This document shows, one piece after another, positions 1-9,606 of a stretch of 30,991 nt of DNA. The stretch spans positions 1-30,991 of the forward strand of contig NZ_JAUNEC010000017.1 of NCBI RefSeq assembly GCF_030525755.1, given 5' to 3'. This stretch comes from Alysiella sp. GTDB taxonomy: Bacteria > Pseudomonadota > Gammaproteobacteria > Burkholderiales > Neisseriaceae. The first letter of the stretch is position 1; the number at the start of each line of letters is the position of its first letter. The position numbers and the translations under genes are program-made. Under the pieces are notes generated by a model that had not been told where the DNA came from, ran no database searches, and saw only the letters and a list, made by a program, of their open reading frames with translations.

Positions 1-458
1 ACATTTTGATGACCCGCCGCGCTGAAACTTTGCGCCGCCACACAGGGCAAATCGCCTTTGCGGGCGGCAAATGCGACCCCAACGACCCCAGCCCCATCGC
101 CACCGCCTTGCGCGAAACGTTTGAAGAAACAGGCATTTCGCCAAATGTTTGGCGCGTTTCAGGCTGCCTGCCTGTGTGTTGTACGCCATCGGGCTATGCC
201 ATCACGCCCGTATTGGCGCATTGCGACAGGCTGCCTGAAACCCAAGCCAATGCACAAGAAGTGGCAGAAATTTTTTGGTTGCCGCTTGATTTTGCTTTGG
301 ATTTGTCGCGCTACACACAACGCGAACATCTGCCCGTCCTGCCTCATTTGCATTACGACATTTGGGGCGCAACGGCTTTAATGTTGCATCATTTGGCAAT
401 GTGTTGGTCTGCCAAATCCGACAGCATTTTGGACAAACGCGCAGGCAAAATCGGTTGA
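1..458 (+). CDS. nudL: Nudix hydrolase, NudL/CoA-pyrophosphatase type (5' end cut off)
   Basis: The protein belongs to the Nudix hydrolases, in the subgroup that cleaves coenzyme A and related dinucleotides. The frame is open to the left edge of the window, so the N-terminus lies outside; about 150 residues are visible. The run LRRHTGQIAFAGG followed by the Nudix helix RETFEETGI matches the NudL/YeaB signature (LRxHxGQxAFPGG, then REAxEE), with Ala in place of the usual Pro. As in that subgroup, the first Glu of the classical Nudix box is missing. A DUS at 228-239 is read in frame as RLPE. The gene ends 300 bases before the stop of convergent recB. Family assignment is firm; the exact substrate is inferred. 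Confidence 0.82.
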   Translation, partial: ILMTRRAETLRRHTGQIAFAGGKCDPNDPSPIATALRETFEETGISPNVWRVSGCLPVCCTPSGYAITPVLAHCDRLPETQANAQEVAEIFWLPLDFALDLSRYTQREHLPVLPHLHYDIWGATALMLHHLAMCWSAKSDSILDKRAGKIG

Positions 459-765
459 TTGTGCTGTTGAACATATTGTGATTCAAATGTTTGTAAGGAA
501 ATGTGCGGTCGTAGGGTGGGTGCTGATGCTCACCGTTTATCGCAGCAATGATTGATTTTCAGGCTGTCTGAAAATGTGGGTGCAAGCACTTAATCTACAC
601 AAGTTATTTATTTTAATGATGTTTTAAGTTTATTATCCCGAGTTCACGGTATTAAGTTGCAAGCAGTATAGTGTTGCTAATAGGCGTACACGGTGGTTGC
701 TGTTACCTTATCTTACATTTCAATTTGAAACGACCATATTTCTCCGATTTTATGATAAGTCCCAC
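459..765. other. Intergenic region between convergent nudL and recB
   Basis: No convincing gene. It holds a degenerate DUS-like string near 560 (one base off the standard 12-mer) and an AT-rich stretch near 600-650. A short hairpin-like run GGGTGGGTGCTGATGCTCACC-like sits near 516-530. No clear terminator with a T-run was seen for either gene. Confidence 0.5.
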
Positions 766-3700
766 TCAATTTTCAGGCAGCCATTCGCTTAAATCAACGG
801 TTTTGATGTCCCAAGCCCAAACGCCGTTGTTGCTGATGCCATCTAAACCGCGTAAAAAAAGATAGCGAATGTTGATGGTTTCGGGCAAGGCTTGGCGTGA
901 TTTTAGATAGCGTGCGGCAGCAATGGCGTAGATAAAGGCTTGTAAATAGTAATGGTGTTTGATGATTTCTTGGTCTAATGCGTTGCGGGTGTAATCGTTG
1001 GGGTGTTTGCCCAAATGGTTGGATTTGTAGTCAATCACAAAGGTTTGTCCTTTATCGGTGTGGACAAACAAGTCCATGAAGCCACTAATGAAACCTTGTA
1101 TGTGGTGAAACGACAGGCTTTGGGCAGCTTGGCGTATGTTTTCAGGCAGCGTGTTTTGGTGTGCAAACCATGCATGCAGGTTTTGTACCTTAAAGTCGGT
1201 ACTGTGGAACAGAAAACCCATTTCGTCCAAGCGATTGTGTTCGGCTAAATGAGCGATATTCAGTTGTGGGCTTAAAGGGGTTTGAACGGTGTTGTGTGCC
1301 ATTTGTAAAATGGTGTCCAACCATATTTCGGGGTCTTGACCGTGTTTTTTTAAAATCTGTGTTGCTTGGGCTGCCTGAAAATCGCTGTTGTGGTGGGCGC
1401 GGTAATGTTCCAATATTTCATGTAAACATACACCTGCTTTTGCGCCTTGTGGAAAAGTGAAAATGGGATTGAGGTTGCCTGAATGGTTTTCAGGCAGCAT
1501 GATTGCATTGTTCAGCGCGAGTTCGGCGGTGTCCAAAGTAGGGGCGATGTCGCTCAATGTGTTTTCGTTGTGGCGACTGATTTGACGACTTAAACCTGTG
1601 AAACTGGTGTGGCTGATGTGCTGGAAATGGCGCGGTGGGTAGGTTTGGGCGTGGTATATGGGCTGTGTGTCATTGTTATTCAGGCTGCCTGAAAGTGTGG
1701 GCAGTTGTAAACCGTGATGTAGGGCGAAACTGGTTTGTTGTGGATCTTGCTGAGCAATGAATTGCTGCCATGCTGCCTGAAAGGCGGCGTTGTCTTTGGC
1801 GTGTTCTTGGCAATCCAAAAGATAGGCAAAGGCATTGCTGTTGCTTTTGTTGTAACTGGCTAAATAGAGATTAAGTTGTTCTTCGGCGCGTGTGAGCGCG
1901 ACATACAGTAGGCGCAGGTCTTCGGATAGGGTTTCGCGGTTGATTTGTTCGCGGTCGGCATCACTTAATTGTTTTTGGTGCAGCAATTCGGTTTGCCCGT
2001 TGGTTTGATGGACAATGCACCAATCTTTTTGGCTGCCATCTTGTCCACCTTGCCAGACATAGGGGCAATATACAATCGGATATTGCAAGCCTTTTGAGGC
2101 GTGCATGGTAACGATTTTGACCAGATTTTCATCGCTTTCCAAACGCAAGAGTGCGTGGTCGCCAGCATTTTTACCTTCGTTGGCTGCCTGAATTTGGTTA
2201 CCCAACCATTGATACAAGGCAGGGCGACTGGGCAGCTGGTTTTCTTCGTTTGCCAACAGTTCCCAAAGTTGATGCAAATTGGTCAGTGTGCGTTCACGTT
2301 CTTGTGTGAGCAGGCGGTATTCAACTTGGTGGCGCACGAAAAAACTTTGTAATGCTGCGTAAATGCCGTGTTGTTGCCACATTTCGGCGGCTTGCATGAT
2401 GCTGTTGTGCCATTCATCGCTTAATGTGCTGTTTTGTGTGATTTCGGTCAGTTCACTGGCGGTGTGCTGAAACAGGCTGCCTGAAAGCAGAAAAGCCAAT
2501 AAACCTTGCTGATTGGGATTGAGCATCAGACCCAATAAGGCATACAAGGCTTGAGCTTCTTCTTCGTTAAAAATGCTGCTGCGGCTGGTTAAAACACTTT
2601 GCACCCCTTGTTTTTTCAGCGCGTTTTGTATGGTTCTGCCATCTTTATTGGCACGCACCAACACTGCAATTTGTCCTGCTTGAATGGGTTTACCTGCGAT
2701 TTTTTGTGTACCCGAAGCCAATAAGTGTGCGATTTCGGCAGCACACCAATCGGCGGCTCGGCGACTTAATGTTTCACTGGTTTCTGGATTTTCACCATCA
2801 TTGAGCCAACGGATGTTGATGGCGGTTTGCGTGGGTTGCATGTGCGTGTGTTCGCGTGCTGCCTGAACTTTGGGGTAGTCAATTTCAGGCAGTACAAAAG
2901 GTGCATTGCGCGAGAATAAGGCACTGATGCTGTTAATCAATTTGGCATGACTGCGGTGATTGTGTGCCAGCGTGTAGCGTTGTGAGACAGGTGCGTGTTG
3001 GGCAGCGGATAAGTAGGCGAAAATGTCTGCACCACGAAAACTGTAAATCGCTTGTTTGGGGTCGCCCACCAAAAACAGGGCTTTGCCGTTTTCGCATTCG
3101 GCTGCGGTGCCAAATGCGGTGCGAAATACGCTGTATTGTAAAGGGTCTGTGTCTTGAAATTCGTCAATTAAGGCAGTGTGCCAGTTGGCAGACATGGCAT
3201 TTGCCAACGCTTGGGCGTGGGCGGCATTGTGTTGTAAGGCGTGGAATACGTCCAATAATAAATCATCAAAACGTCGTTCGGGGTGGGATTTTTTGTGTGT
3301 TTCATGGGCTTGACGCAGATGAAGCAATAAATCTTGGTCTAATTTGATGATGTGATTTTGTTCTGCAAGCAACAGTTGCTCTGCTGCTTGGTAAAGTGTT
3401 TCAAGCGGTTTGATGTGCGCCAACTGGGTTTCGTCCAAAACGTTGTTTTTTTTCACACCATCTCGCAGGCGTTCGGCGGCAAAATAAGCGGAGAAAGTGG
3501 TTTTGTCTTTTTGCAAGATGAGACGTAATTCTGCTGCATCGGGGCTGCCTGAAAGCGTGGCGAGCTGGGCAAATTTGTTGCGAATGGTTTTTTCTGTAAA
3601 CGTACGACCATTCAAAGTGGGGTGCAAACGCCAAAATGCGGCTTCTGTTTCAGATAGCTTGGCTTGCACATTTTGCCACATACGCTGAAATTGAGTGCGT

Positions 3701-4458
3701 AATTCAGATAAGCTTTGGGTGATTTCAGGCTGCCTGAAAGTCAAATAGGGGCGACCCAAATGCGTTTCCAATGTGGCAATTTGGTTTTGTGGTGTTTGTT
3801 TTGTTTTGTACATCAAGGGCGCAGAATCGGCATCATGCACAATGCGTGTGCGCCAAAAATCTTCGGTGGCGTGCAAGCGATAAGTCGGGCTGTTGTTTTC
3901 GTCCAATTCAATTTGAAATGGTACTTGGCAATAGAAGGCAAAGTCTTGCAAAACCCGTTGGCAAAAGCCGTGTATGGTGTACACCGCAGCGCGGTCAAAA
4001 TCGCTGATGGCGGCTTTTAAACGCAATATCAATTTTTGGCGGGCGCGGATTTGCGCGTGAGACAGGCTGCCTGAAACAGCATCATCGGGATTTTTAGGCA
4101 GCATATCGGTTACCTCGATATGGCTGCTTTCTTTGTACCACGCTTGTTGTAAGAGTTGTTGTAAAAACACATCGCTGCAATGGCTGTGTAAGGTTTCGGG
4201 TGTGCTGTTGTGTGTGATGCTGTCCAGCAAAACATCAAGTGCTTCATCCAAACGGGCGCGTAACCGGGTTTTCAATTCGGCGGTGGCGGCTTTGGTAAAC
4301 GTTACCACCAGAATTTTTGCTACGTCCATTTGTTCCAAAATCACCAAGCGTGTGTAAAGTGCGGCGATGTTCCATGTTTTGCCTGTGCCTGCGGAAGCTT
4401 CAATCAGATGTGTGCCTGATAAGGGTAGGGTAAGGGGATTGAGAACGTGGCTGTGCAT
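766..4458 (-). CDS. recB: Exodeoxyribonuclease V (RecBCD) beta subunit RecB
   Basis: RecB is the 3'-5' helicase and nuclease subunit of RecBCD, which processes double-strand breaks and loads RecA. At 1230 residues it is of normal length (E. coli about 1180). Visible motifs are Walker A EASAGTGKT (residues 20-28), the UvrD-type Walker B LIDEFQDTDP (about 431), motif VI LLYVALTRAEEQL (about 848), and the C-terminal PD-(D/E)XK nuclease domain with LHEILEHY (about 1011) and VIDYKSN (about 1141). The gene follows ftsK on the same strand, 87 bases downstream and separated from it by a DUS inverted repeat. Neither recC nor recD is nearby. The gene is packed with DUS copies (for example 1682, 2474, 3727, 4064); several are read in frame as SGSL or SGSP, apparently at tolerant surface sites. 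Confidence 0.96.
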   Translation of the reverse strand: MHSHVLNPLTLPLSGTHLIEASAGTGKTWNIAALYTRLVILEQMDVAKILVVTFTKAATAELKTRLRARLDEALDVLLDSITHNSTPETLHSHCSDVFLQQLLQQAWYKESSHIEVTDMLPKNPDDAVSGSLSHAQIRARQKLILRLKAAISDFDRAAVYTIHGFCQRVLQDFAFYCQVPFQIELDENNSPTYRLHATEDFWRTRIVHDADSAPLMYKTKQTPQNQIATLETHLGRPYLTFRQPEITQSLSELRTQFQRMWQNVQAKLSETEAAFWRLHPTLNGRTFTEKTIRNKFAQLATLSGSPDAAELRLILQKDKTTFSAYFAAERLRDGVKKNNVLDETQLAHIKPLETLYQAAEQLLLAEQNHIIKLDQDLLLHLRQAHETHKKSHPERRFDDLLLDVFHALQHNAAHAQALANAMSANWHTALIDEFQDTDPLQYSVFRTAFGTAAECENGKALFLVGDPKQAIYSFRGADIFAYLSAAQHAPVSQRYTLAHNHRSHAKLINSISALFSRNAPFVLPEIDYPKVQAAREHTHMQPTQTAINIRWLNDGENPETSETLSRRAADWCAAEIAHLLASGTQKIAGKPIQAGQIAVLVRANKDGRTIQNALKKQGVQSVLTSRSSIFNEEEAQALYALLGLMLNPNQQGLLAFLLSGSLFQHTASELTEITQNSTLSDEWHNSIMQAAEMWQQHGIYAALQSFFVRHQVEYRLLTQERERTLTNLHQLWELLANEENQLPSRPALYQWLGNQIQAANEGKNAGDHALLRLESDENLVKIVTMHASKGLQYPIVYCPYVWQGGQDGSQKDWCIVHQTNGQTELLHQKQLSDADREQINRETLSEDLRLLYVALTRAEEQLNLYLASYNKSNSNAFAYLLDCQEHAKDNAAFQAAWQQFIAQQDPQQTSFALHHGLQLPTLSGSLNNNDTQPIYHAQTYPPRHFQHISHTSFTGLSRQISRHNENTLSDIAPTLDTAELALNNAIMLPENHSGNLNPIFTFPQGAKAGVCLHEILEHYRAHHNSDFQAAQATQILKKHGQDPEIWLDTILQMAHNTVQTPLSPQLNIAHLAEHNRLDEMGFLFHSTDFKVQNLHAWFAHQNTLPENIRQAAQSLSFHHIQGFISGFMDLFVHTDKGQTFVIDYKSNHLGKHPNDYTRNALDQEIIKHHYYLQAFIYAIAAARYLKSRQALPETINIRYLFLRGLDGISNNGVWAWDIKTVDLSEWLPEN

Positions 4459-4501
4459 GATGGGCTGCCTGAAAAAGTGGAAAGGTCAAATGATGTTGAA
4501 A

Positions 4502-4540
4502 CAGGCTGCCTGAAAACCAAATCGATGTTCAGGCAGCCTG
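4502..4540 (-). terminator. DUS inverted repeat after ftsK
   Basis: Two DUS in opposite orientation (4502-4514 and 4528-4540, 13-base arms, 13-base loop) lie directly after the ftsK stop and before the recB start. Such paired DUS are known to serve as transcription terminators in Neisseria. No strong T-run follows, so termination may be partial and recB may still be read through from ftsK. Confidence 0.6.
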
Positions 4541-4545
4541 CTGTT

Positions 4546-7026
4546 TTATTGCTCCAAACGCACCAAAATATGCCGTTTGCCGTCTATTTCGGCTGGCGAC
4601 ACAATGCCTGCTTCTTCTAATTCTTGCATCAAATTGGCGGCGCGGTTGTAGCCAATGCGTAAATGGCGTTGCAACGATGAAATTGAGGCTTTGCGACTGC
4701 TCAATATAAATTGAACGGCTTGGTCAAACAATTCATCTTGGCTGCCTGAAAGGGATTCGGGATTGATGAAGCGATTGGTTTGTTCTGTGGCTTCGCCTGT
4801 GAGCAATCCTTCAACATAATTGGGTTCGGCTTGGGCTTTGATGAAGCTAACCACTTGATGTACTTCATCATCGCCCACAAATGCGCCTTGTAAGCGTGTT
4901 GGTTCGGCATGACCTGGTTGCAGAAACAGCAAATCGCCGTATTTGAGCAAATCTTCTGCACCCATTTGGTCAAGAATGGTGCGACTGTCTATGCGACTTT
5001 GTACGGTAAATGCCATGCGTGTTGGCACATTGGCTTTGATGAGACCTGTAATCACGTCCACGCTGGGGCGTTGTGTGGCGATAATCATGTGTATCCCTGC
5101 AGCGCGTGCTTTTTGTGCCAAACGCGCAATTTGGGTTTCCACTGCTTTTTTCTCGGTCATCATTAAATCCGCCAATTCATCAATTACGACCACGATTTGC
5201 GGTAATTTTTCCAATGGTTCAGGCTCATCGGGATTGAGACTAAACGGATTGGGTATACTTTTATTGGTATCTTTGGCTGCCTGAATTTTTTCATTAAAGC
5301 CAGCCAAATTGCGTACGCCCATTTTTGAGAGCAAACGATAGCGTTTTTCCATTTCTGCTACACACCAATTTAAGGCATTGCCTGCTTCACGCATATCGGT
5401 AACAACAGGTGCGAGCAAATGTGGAATGCCTTCATAAACCGAAAGTTCCAACATTTTGGGGTCTATCATGATGAAGCGCACTTCATCGGGACGGGCTTTA
5501 AACAAAATGGACAAAATCATGGCATTCACACCAACGGATTTACCCGACCCTGTCATACCACCCACCAATAAATGAGGCATTTTCGCCAAATCGCCCACCA
5601 CCACTTGTCCTGCGATGTCTTTACCCAAAGCCACCGTTAATTTAGACGAAGCGTCCAAAAACAAATCGGAGTGAAAAATGTCGTATAACAACACCTCTTG
5701 ACGATGGACATTAGGTAATTCAATACCCATCGTATTTTTGCCTGCAATGGTCTCCACCACACGCACAGATTGCAAGGACAAAGAACGTGCCAAATCTTTG
5801 GCTAAATTAACAATTTGGCTGCCTTTAACCCCTTTGGCAGGCTGAATTTCGTAACGGGTAATCACAGGTCCTGATGCAGCGTTTACCACTTCCACATCAA
5901 TACCAAATTCTGCCAATTTGGTTTCAATCGCATGGGCGGTTTGTTGAATTTGTGCTTCATCAATGTGAACGGTTTGTTCGGCTGGCATTTTCAGGCAGCC
6001 TGTATCGGGTAAAATGTAGCCACTTTCGTCATTGGCTTGTGGTGGTGTTGGGCGTGTATGGCGATTGCTTTGTATCATGGGTAAAGCGGTGCTGACATTG
6101 ATTTTGCGGTTGCCATTGATGCTTTTGGGTTTTACAGTTGGGTTGTTTTCATCTTTGTCGTGTTCTGGTTGATTTGGGGTTTGGGCTGTTGGTTTAAGCA
6201 CAGTCCTATTTTGTGGTTCGGGCTGATTGTGAAACAGTGAATGGAATGTGGTCTCCAGTTTGACACCAATGCTTTCCAAAAAGTCCAACCATGAAATTTG
6301 AACCATCAATGAAAAAGCCAGTAAGGCAGCGATGAAGACCATGACCAAACTTAATGTATTACCCAAAAGTGCTGCTAAACCAGCTGCGCTTGATGTGCCA
6401 ATCCAACCACCTGCGCCCAAAGGCAAACTGTTTTTCAGCCATGAGCCCAGCGCGTAAAATTCCAAAACGGGGCTGCATATCAGCATCATCAGTAAACCCA
6501 CGCCAGCCACATTGGGTTTGTAATCGGGCGTGCCTTTTTCGGCGAAAGGACGAAATTTACGGTACAACATCATCAGCATAGCAACCAGCAACCACCATGC
6601 GGAAAAACCAAATAAATAGTACACAATGTCTGCCAAATACGCGCCGAGTAAACCACCAAAATTATGCACATTTTCCGAACGCGCGATGCTGCGTGACCAA
6701 GATGGGTCGCTCATGTGAAAACCCAACAGCGAAATGGCAAAATACACGGTACCCACCACACCAAACAGCCATTTGGTATCGCCAATCAACTGACGACTGT
6801 TATCGGGTACATGGGTTTGCTGAAAAACGGTTGCGGCTTTGCGTGTGGTTTTCAGGAAAGTTTGTGTGTCTTCGTTTGGGTTTTCGTTTTTTGAGGTATG
6901 CTTGCGTGTTGTGGCATGGGTTTGAGGCATCAGATTGCCAATGGTGCGAGTATGCTTATTTTTATTGTGAGGCAACTGTGGGCGAGTCGGACGAGAAACG
7001 TTTTTTGTTGGTTTTTTTTGCGACAT
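4546..7026 (-). CDS. ftsK: DNA translocase FtsK
   Basis: FtsK is a septal DNA pump that clears the chromosome from the division site and activates XerCD at dif. The N-terminal third has about four membrane segments (roughly residues 85-260). A short Pro/Asn/Thr-rich linker follows, shorter than in E. coli. The RecA-like motor has Walker A GGMTGSGKS (about 488) and Walker B VVVIDELADLMM (about 614). The C-terminus ends in a winged-helix gamma domain (SSLQRHLRIGYNRAANLMQ) that reads KOPS sites. I chose the ATG at 7026 (MSQKK, 826 residues), preceded by AAAGAAG, over an in-frame TTG at 7053. The residues before the first membrane segment are Lys/Thr/Asn-rich. A DUS near 5990 is read in frame as GCLK inside the linker. 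Confidence 0.96.
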   Translation of the reverse strand: MSQKKPTKNVSRPTRPQLPHNKNKHTRTIGNLMPQTHATTRKHTSKNENPNEDTQTFLKTTRKAATVFQQTHVPDNSRQLIGDTKWLFGVVGTVYFAISLLGFHMSDPSWSRSIARSENVHNFGGLLGAYLADIVYYLFGFSAWWLLVAMLMMLYRKFRPFAEKGTPDYKPNVAGVGLLMMLICSPVLEFYALGSWLKNSLPLGAGGWIGTSSAAGLAALLGNTLSLVMVFIAALLAFSLMVQISWLDFLESIGVKLETTFHSLFHNQPEPQNRTVLKPTAQTPNQPEHDKDENNPTVKPKSINGNRKINVSTALPMIQSNRHTRPTPPQANDESGYILPDTGCLKMPAEQTVHIDEAQIQQTAHAIETKLAEFGIDVEVVNAASGPVITRYEIQPAKGVKGSQIVNLAKDLARSLSLQSVRVVETIAGKNTMGIELPNVHRQEVLLYDIFHSDLFLDASSKLTVALGKDIAGQVVVGDLAKMPHLLVGGMTGSGKSVGVNAMILSILFKARPDEVRFIMIDPKMLELSVYEGIPHLLAPVVTDMREAGNALNWCVAEMEKRYRLLSKMGVRNLAGFNEKIQAAKDTNKSIPNPFSLNPDEPEPLEKLPQIVVVIDELADLMMTEKKAVETQIARLAQKARAAGIHMIIATQRPSVDVITGLIKANVPTRMAFTVQSRIDSRTILDQMGAEDLLKYGDLLFLQPGHAEPTRLQGAFVGDDEVHQVVSFIKAQAEPNYVEGLLTGEATEQTNRFINPESLSGSQDELFDQAVQFILSSRKASISSLQRHLRIGYNRAANLMQELEEAGIVSPAEIDGKRHILVRLEQ

Positions 7027-7201
7027 TGTGGACTTCTTTAATTCAGGCAACAATTCATGATAAACCGCGCATTATATCGGCAAAATCGCCAAACGCCAAA
7101 GTCAGACCAGTCCCATATTCACGCACAAAATGTTTTTAATCCTTGCATTCAAGCTGCCTGAAACTTATCCTTATGCCTTTGATGCGAGATGAAAGTAAAA
7201 A

Positions 7202-8251
7202 ATGAACAATGTGATTGAACAAATCGTCATACCGCACACACAACGCACTTTGGGCAGCGTAAAAGCCGTACAATCGGTGGAAAGCGTTTCAGGTAGCCTG
7301 AATGTTGTGCTGCGATTTGATTTCCCTGCACAACATCTGGCAACCGATTTTCGGGCAGCCATTGAGCAAGCAACAGGTCAAAAAGTCAATTTAAGCATTC
7401 AACATCATATTGTTGCCCATAAAGTACAAGCGGGCATCAATACCATTAAAGGGGTGAAAAACATTGTTGCGGTTGCATCGGGTAAAGGTGGCGTGGGCAA
7501 GTCCACCACAGCCGCCAATTTGGCAACGGCAATGGCAAAAATGGGCGTGCGTGTGGGTGTATTAGACGCAGATTTGTATGGACCAAGCCAGCCCACGATG
7601 TTGGGTGTTGCCACGCAGCAGCCACACCAAAAAAATGGTAAATTCATTCCCATTGAAAATGCCGATGGCATACAAGTGATGTCCATTGGTTTCTTGATAG
7701 ACCCAGACCAAGCCGTTGTATGGCGAGGACCTATGGTTTCACAAGCCTTACAACAACTTTTGTTTCAAAGTGAATGGGATAATGTGGATTATTTGTTTAT
7801 TGATTTGCCACCTGGAACGGGCGACATTCAGCTGACTTTGTCGCAAAAAATTCCCGTAACAGGTGCAGTAGTCGTTACTACACCGCAAGACATTGCCTTA
7901 ATTGATGCACGAAAAGCCATTGATATGTTTCAAAAAGTGAACATTCCGATTTTAGGTGTGTTGGAGAATATGTCGGTACACATTTGCAGTAATTGTGGGT
8001 ATTCTGAATCAATTTTTGGTACAGATGGCGGTAAAAATTTGGCGCAAAAATTGAATGTGCCATTATTGGGGCAGTTGCCATTGAGTTTGCCTGTTCGCGT
8101 AGCGATGGACGAGGGTAAAGTAGGCGATTTGCAAATAGAAAATCCCGCGATTGCCACGGTTTACACCCAAGCTGCATTTCAAGTGGCGTTGGCAGTAGCA
8201 GATAAAGGACGCGATTTCAGCAACCGTTTCCCAAAAATTGTGGTGCAATAA
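7202..8251 (+). CDS. mrp: Mrp/ApbC iron-sulfur cluster carrier ATPase
   Basis: Mrp (ApbC) is a cytosolic P-loop ATPase of the MinD/ParA family that binds and transfers Fe-S clusters to apoproteins. The 349-residue protein has an N-terminal MIP18-like (DUF59) region, then the deviant Walker A GKGGVGKST (about 95-103), DADLYGPSQP (switch I region), and a CxxC pair in HICSNCGY (about 261-264) that bridges the cluster in the dimer. Length and motif order are normal. It is transcribed divergently from ftsK, with 175 bases between the starts. A degenerate DUS in the N-terminal region is read as VSGSL. The upstream ribosome-binding site is weak (GAAAG). Confidence 0.95.
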   Translation: MNNVIEQIVIPHTQRTLGSVKAVQSVESVSGSLNVVLRFDFPAQHLATDFRAAIEQATGQKVNLSIQHHIVAHKVQAGINTIKGVKNIVAVASGKGGVGKSTTAANLATAMAKMGVRVGVLDADLYGPSQPTMLGVATQQPHQKNGKFIPIENADGIQVMSIGFLIDPDQAVVWRGPMVSQALQQLLFQSEWDNVDYLFIDLPPGTGDIQLTLSQKIPVTGAVVVTTPQDIALIDARKAIDMFQKVNIPILGVLENMSVHICSNCGYSESIFGTDGGKNLAQKLNVPLLGQLPLSLPVRVAMDEGKVGDLQIENPAIATVYTQAAFQVALAVADKGRDFSNRFPKIVVQ

Positions 8252-8333
8252 AGCATTAGGTTTAGTCTCAAATCATTGATTAACGCGAGCTTTACTGTGT
8301 TTCGCAAACCAATTTCATTTTTCAGGCAGCCTT

Positions 8334-9593
8334 ATGAACCCCATTCAACTTAAACACACAAGTGAGATTTTGGAACAAATCTTAACTTTTCAACAACCTG
8401 CTGATGTTGTTTTATCGCATTATTTGAAAAACCACAAAAAACTAGGACAACAAGACCGCCACGAAATCGCCGAAACCGCCTTTGCCGCGCTGCGTCATTA
8501 CCAAAAAATCGCGGCAATTTTGCGCCGTCCGCACGTTCAGGCACGGAAAGCGGCGTTGGCTGCGCTGGTGTTGGGGCGCGGTTACAATATTTCTCAACTG
8601 GCTGATTTGTTGGAAGAAGATGAAAAAGAATTTCTTGCCAACGTCAAAGCGCGTAAAACCGAGTTTTCAGGCAGCCTGAACACGATTGCCGAATTGCCCG
8701 AGTGGTTGATTGCGCGTTTGCAAACCCATTGGGAAGACGAGCAAATTCAAACCTTTGGGCGCAGCGTGGCGCAAACCGCACCGCTTGACGTGCGCGTGAA
8801 CACGCTCAAAGGCAAACGTGACAAGGTTTTGGCGCAACTGCAAAGCGAGTTCCCCCAAGCCATTGCCACGCCCTACGCGCCGCACGGCATTCGTTTCCCC
8901 AATAAACCCGCGCTGAACAAACACGAATTGTTTTTGGACGGCACTTTGGAAGTGCAAGACGAAGGCAGCCAAATTTTGGCGCAACTGGTGGGCGCGAAAC
9001 GCGGCGAAATCGTGGTGGATTTTTGCGCGGGCGCAGGCGGCAAAACTTTGGTGATTGGCGCACAAATGGCAAACAAAGGGCGCATTTATGCCTTTGATAT
9101 TTCAGAAAAACGCTTGGCGAATTTGAAACCGCGCATGGCACGTTCGGGATTGAGCAACATCACGCCCGAGCGCATTCAAAGCGAACACGACCCACGCATT
9201 GCCAAATTGCACGGCAAAGCCGACCGCGTGTTGGTGGACGCGCCCTGTTCGGGTTTGGGAACTTTGCGCCGTAATCCCGATTTGAAATACCGCCAATCGC
9301 CTGAAACCATAGACAATTTGTTGAAAACACAACACAATATTTTACAGGCAGCCAGCGCATTGGTGCGAGAAGGTGGACGTTTGGTGTACGCCACTTGCAG
9401 CATTTTGCCCGAAGAAAATGAAATGCAAGTTTTTGAATTTTTAGAAAATAATCCTGATTTTGAATTATTGGATTGTGGCGAAATTTTGGCAGCACAGAAA
9501 GTGGATTTGAACACAGGCAAATTTTTGCAAATGGACACAGCACAACACAATACGGACGGTTTTTTTGCAGCCGTTTTGCAGAAAAAAGCGTGA
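8334..9593 (+). CDS. rsmB: 16S rRNA cytosine-5 methyltransferase, RsmB/NOP2/Sun family
   Basis: SAM-dependent RNA m5C methyltransferase; RsmB modifies C967 of 16S rRNA. The 419-residue protein has an N-terminal NusB-like helical region (residues 1-130), SAM motif I DFCAGAGGKT (about 229), motif IV VDAPCSGLG with the releasing Cys (about 305), and motif VI YATCS with the nucleophilic Cys (about 354). Family membership is certain. The NOP2/Sun family has several members and the exact target is inferred. A DUS (8321-8332) ends just before the ATG, and another inside the gene is read as FSGSLN. The first 110 bases and last 170 bases are AT-rich, while the middle is clearly richer in G and C, as if the gene were a mosaic. 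Confidence 0.88.
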   Translation: MNPIQLKHTSEILEQILTFQQPADVVLSHYLKNHKKLGQQDRHEIAETAFAALRHYQKIAAILRRPHVQARKAALAALVLGRGYNISQLADLLEEDEKEFLANVKARKTEFSGSLNTIAELPEWLIARLQTHWEDEQIQTFGRSVAQTAPLDVRVNTLKGKRDKVLAQLQSEFPQAIATPYAPHGIRFPNKPALNKHELFLDGTLEVQDEGSQILAQLVGAKRGEIVVDFCAGAGGKTLVIGAQMANKGRIYAFDISEKRLANLKPRMARSGLSNITPERIQSEHDPRIAKLHGKADRVLVDAPCSGLGTLRRNPDLKYRQSPETIDNLLKTQHNILQAASALVREGGRLVYATCSILPEENEMQVFEFLENNPDFELLDCGEILAAQKVDLNTGKFLQMDTAQHNTDGFFAAVLQKKA

Positions 9594-9606
9594 TTGGGTT
9601 GATGCG

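Noticed and set aside
671..865. Open frame of 64 codons on the plus strand overlapping the end of recB
   Set aside because: It overlaps the certain recB 3' end, lacks a ribosome-binding site and has no protein-like features.
766..4540. Recurrent short repeats considered as a CRISPR array
   Set aside because: The repeats are 10-12 base DUS with irregular spacing and both orientations; there is no constant spacer length and no cas gene.
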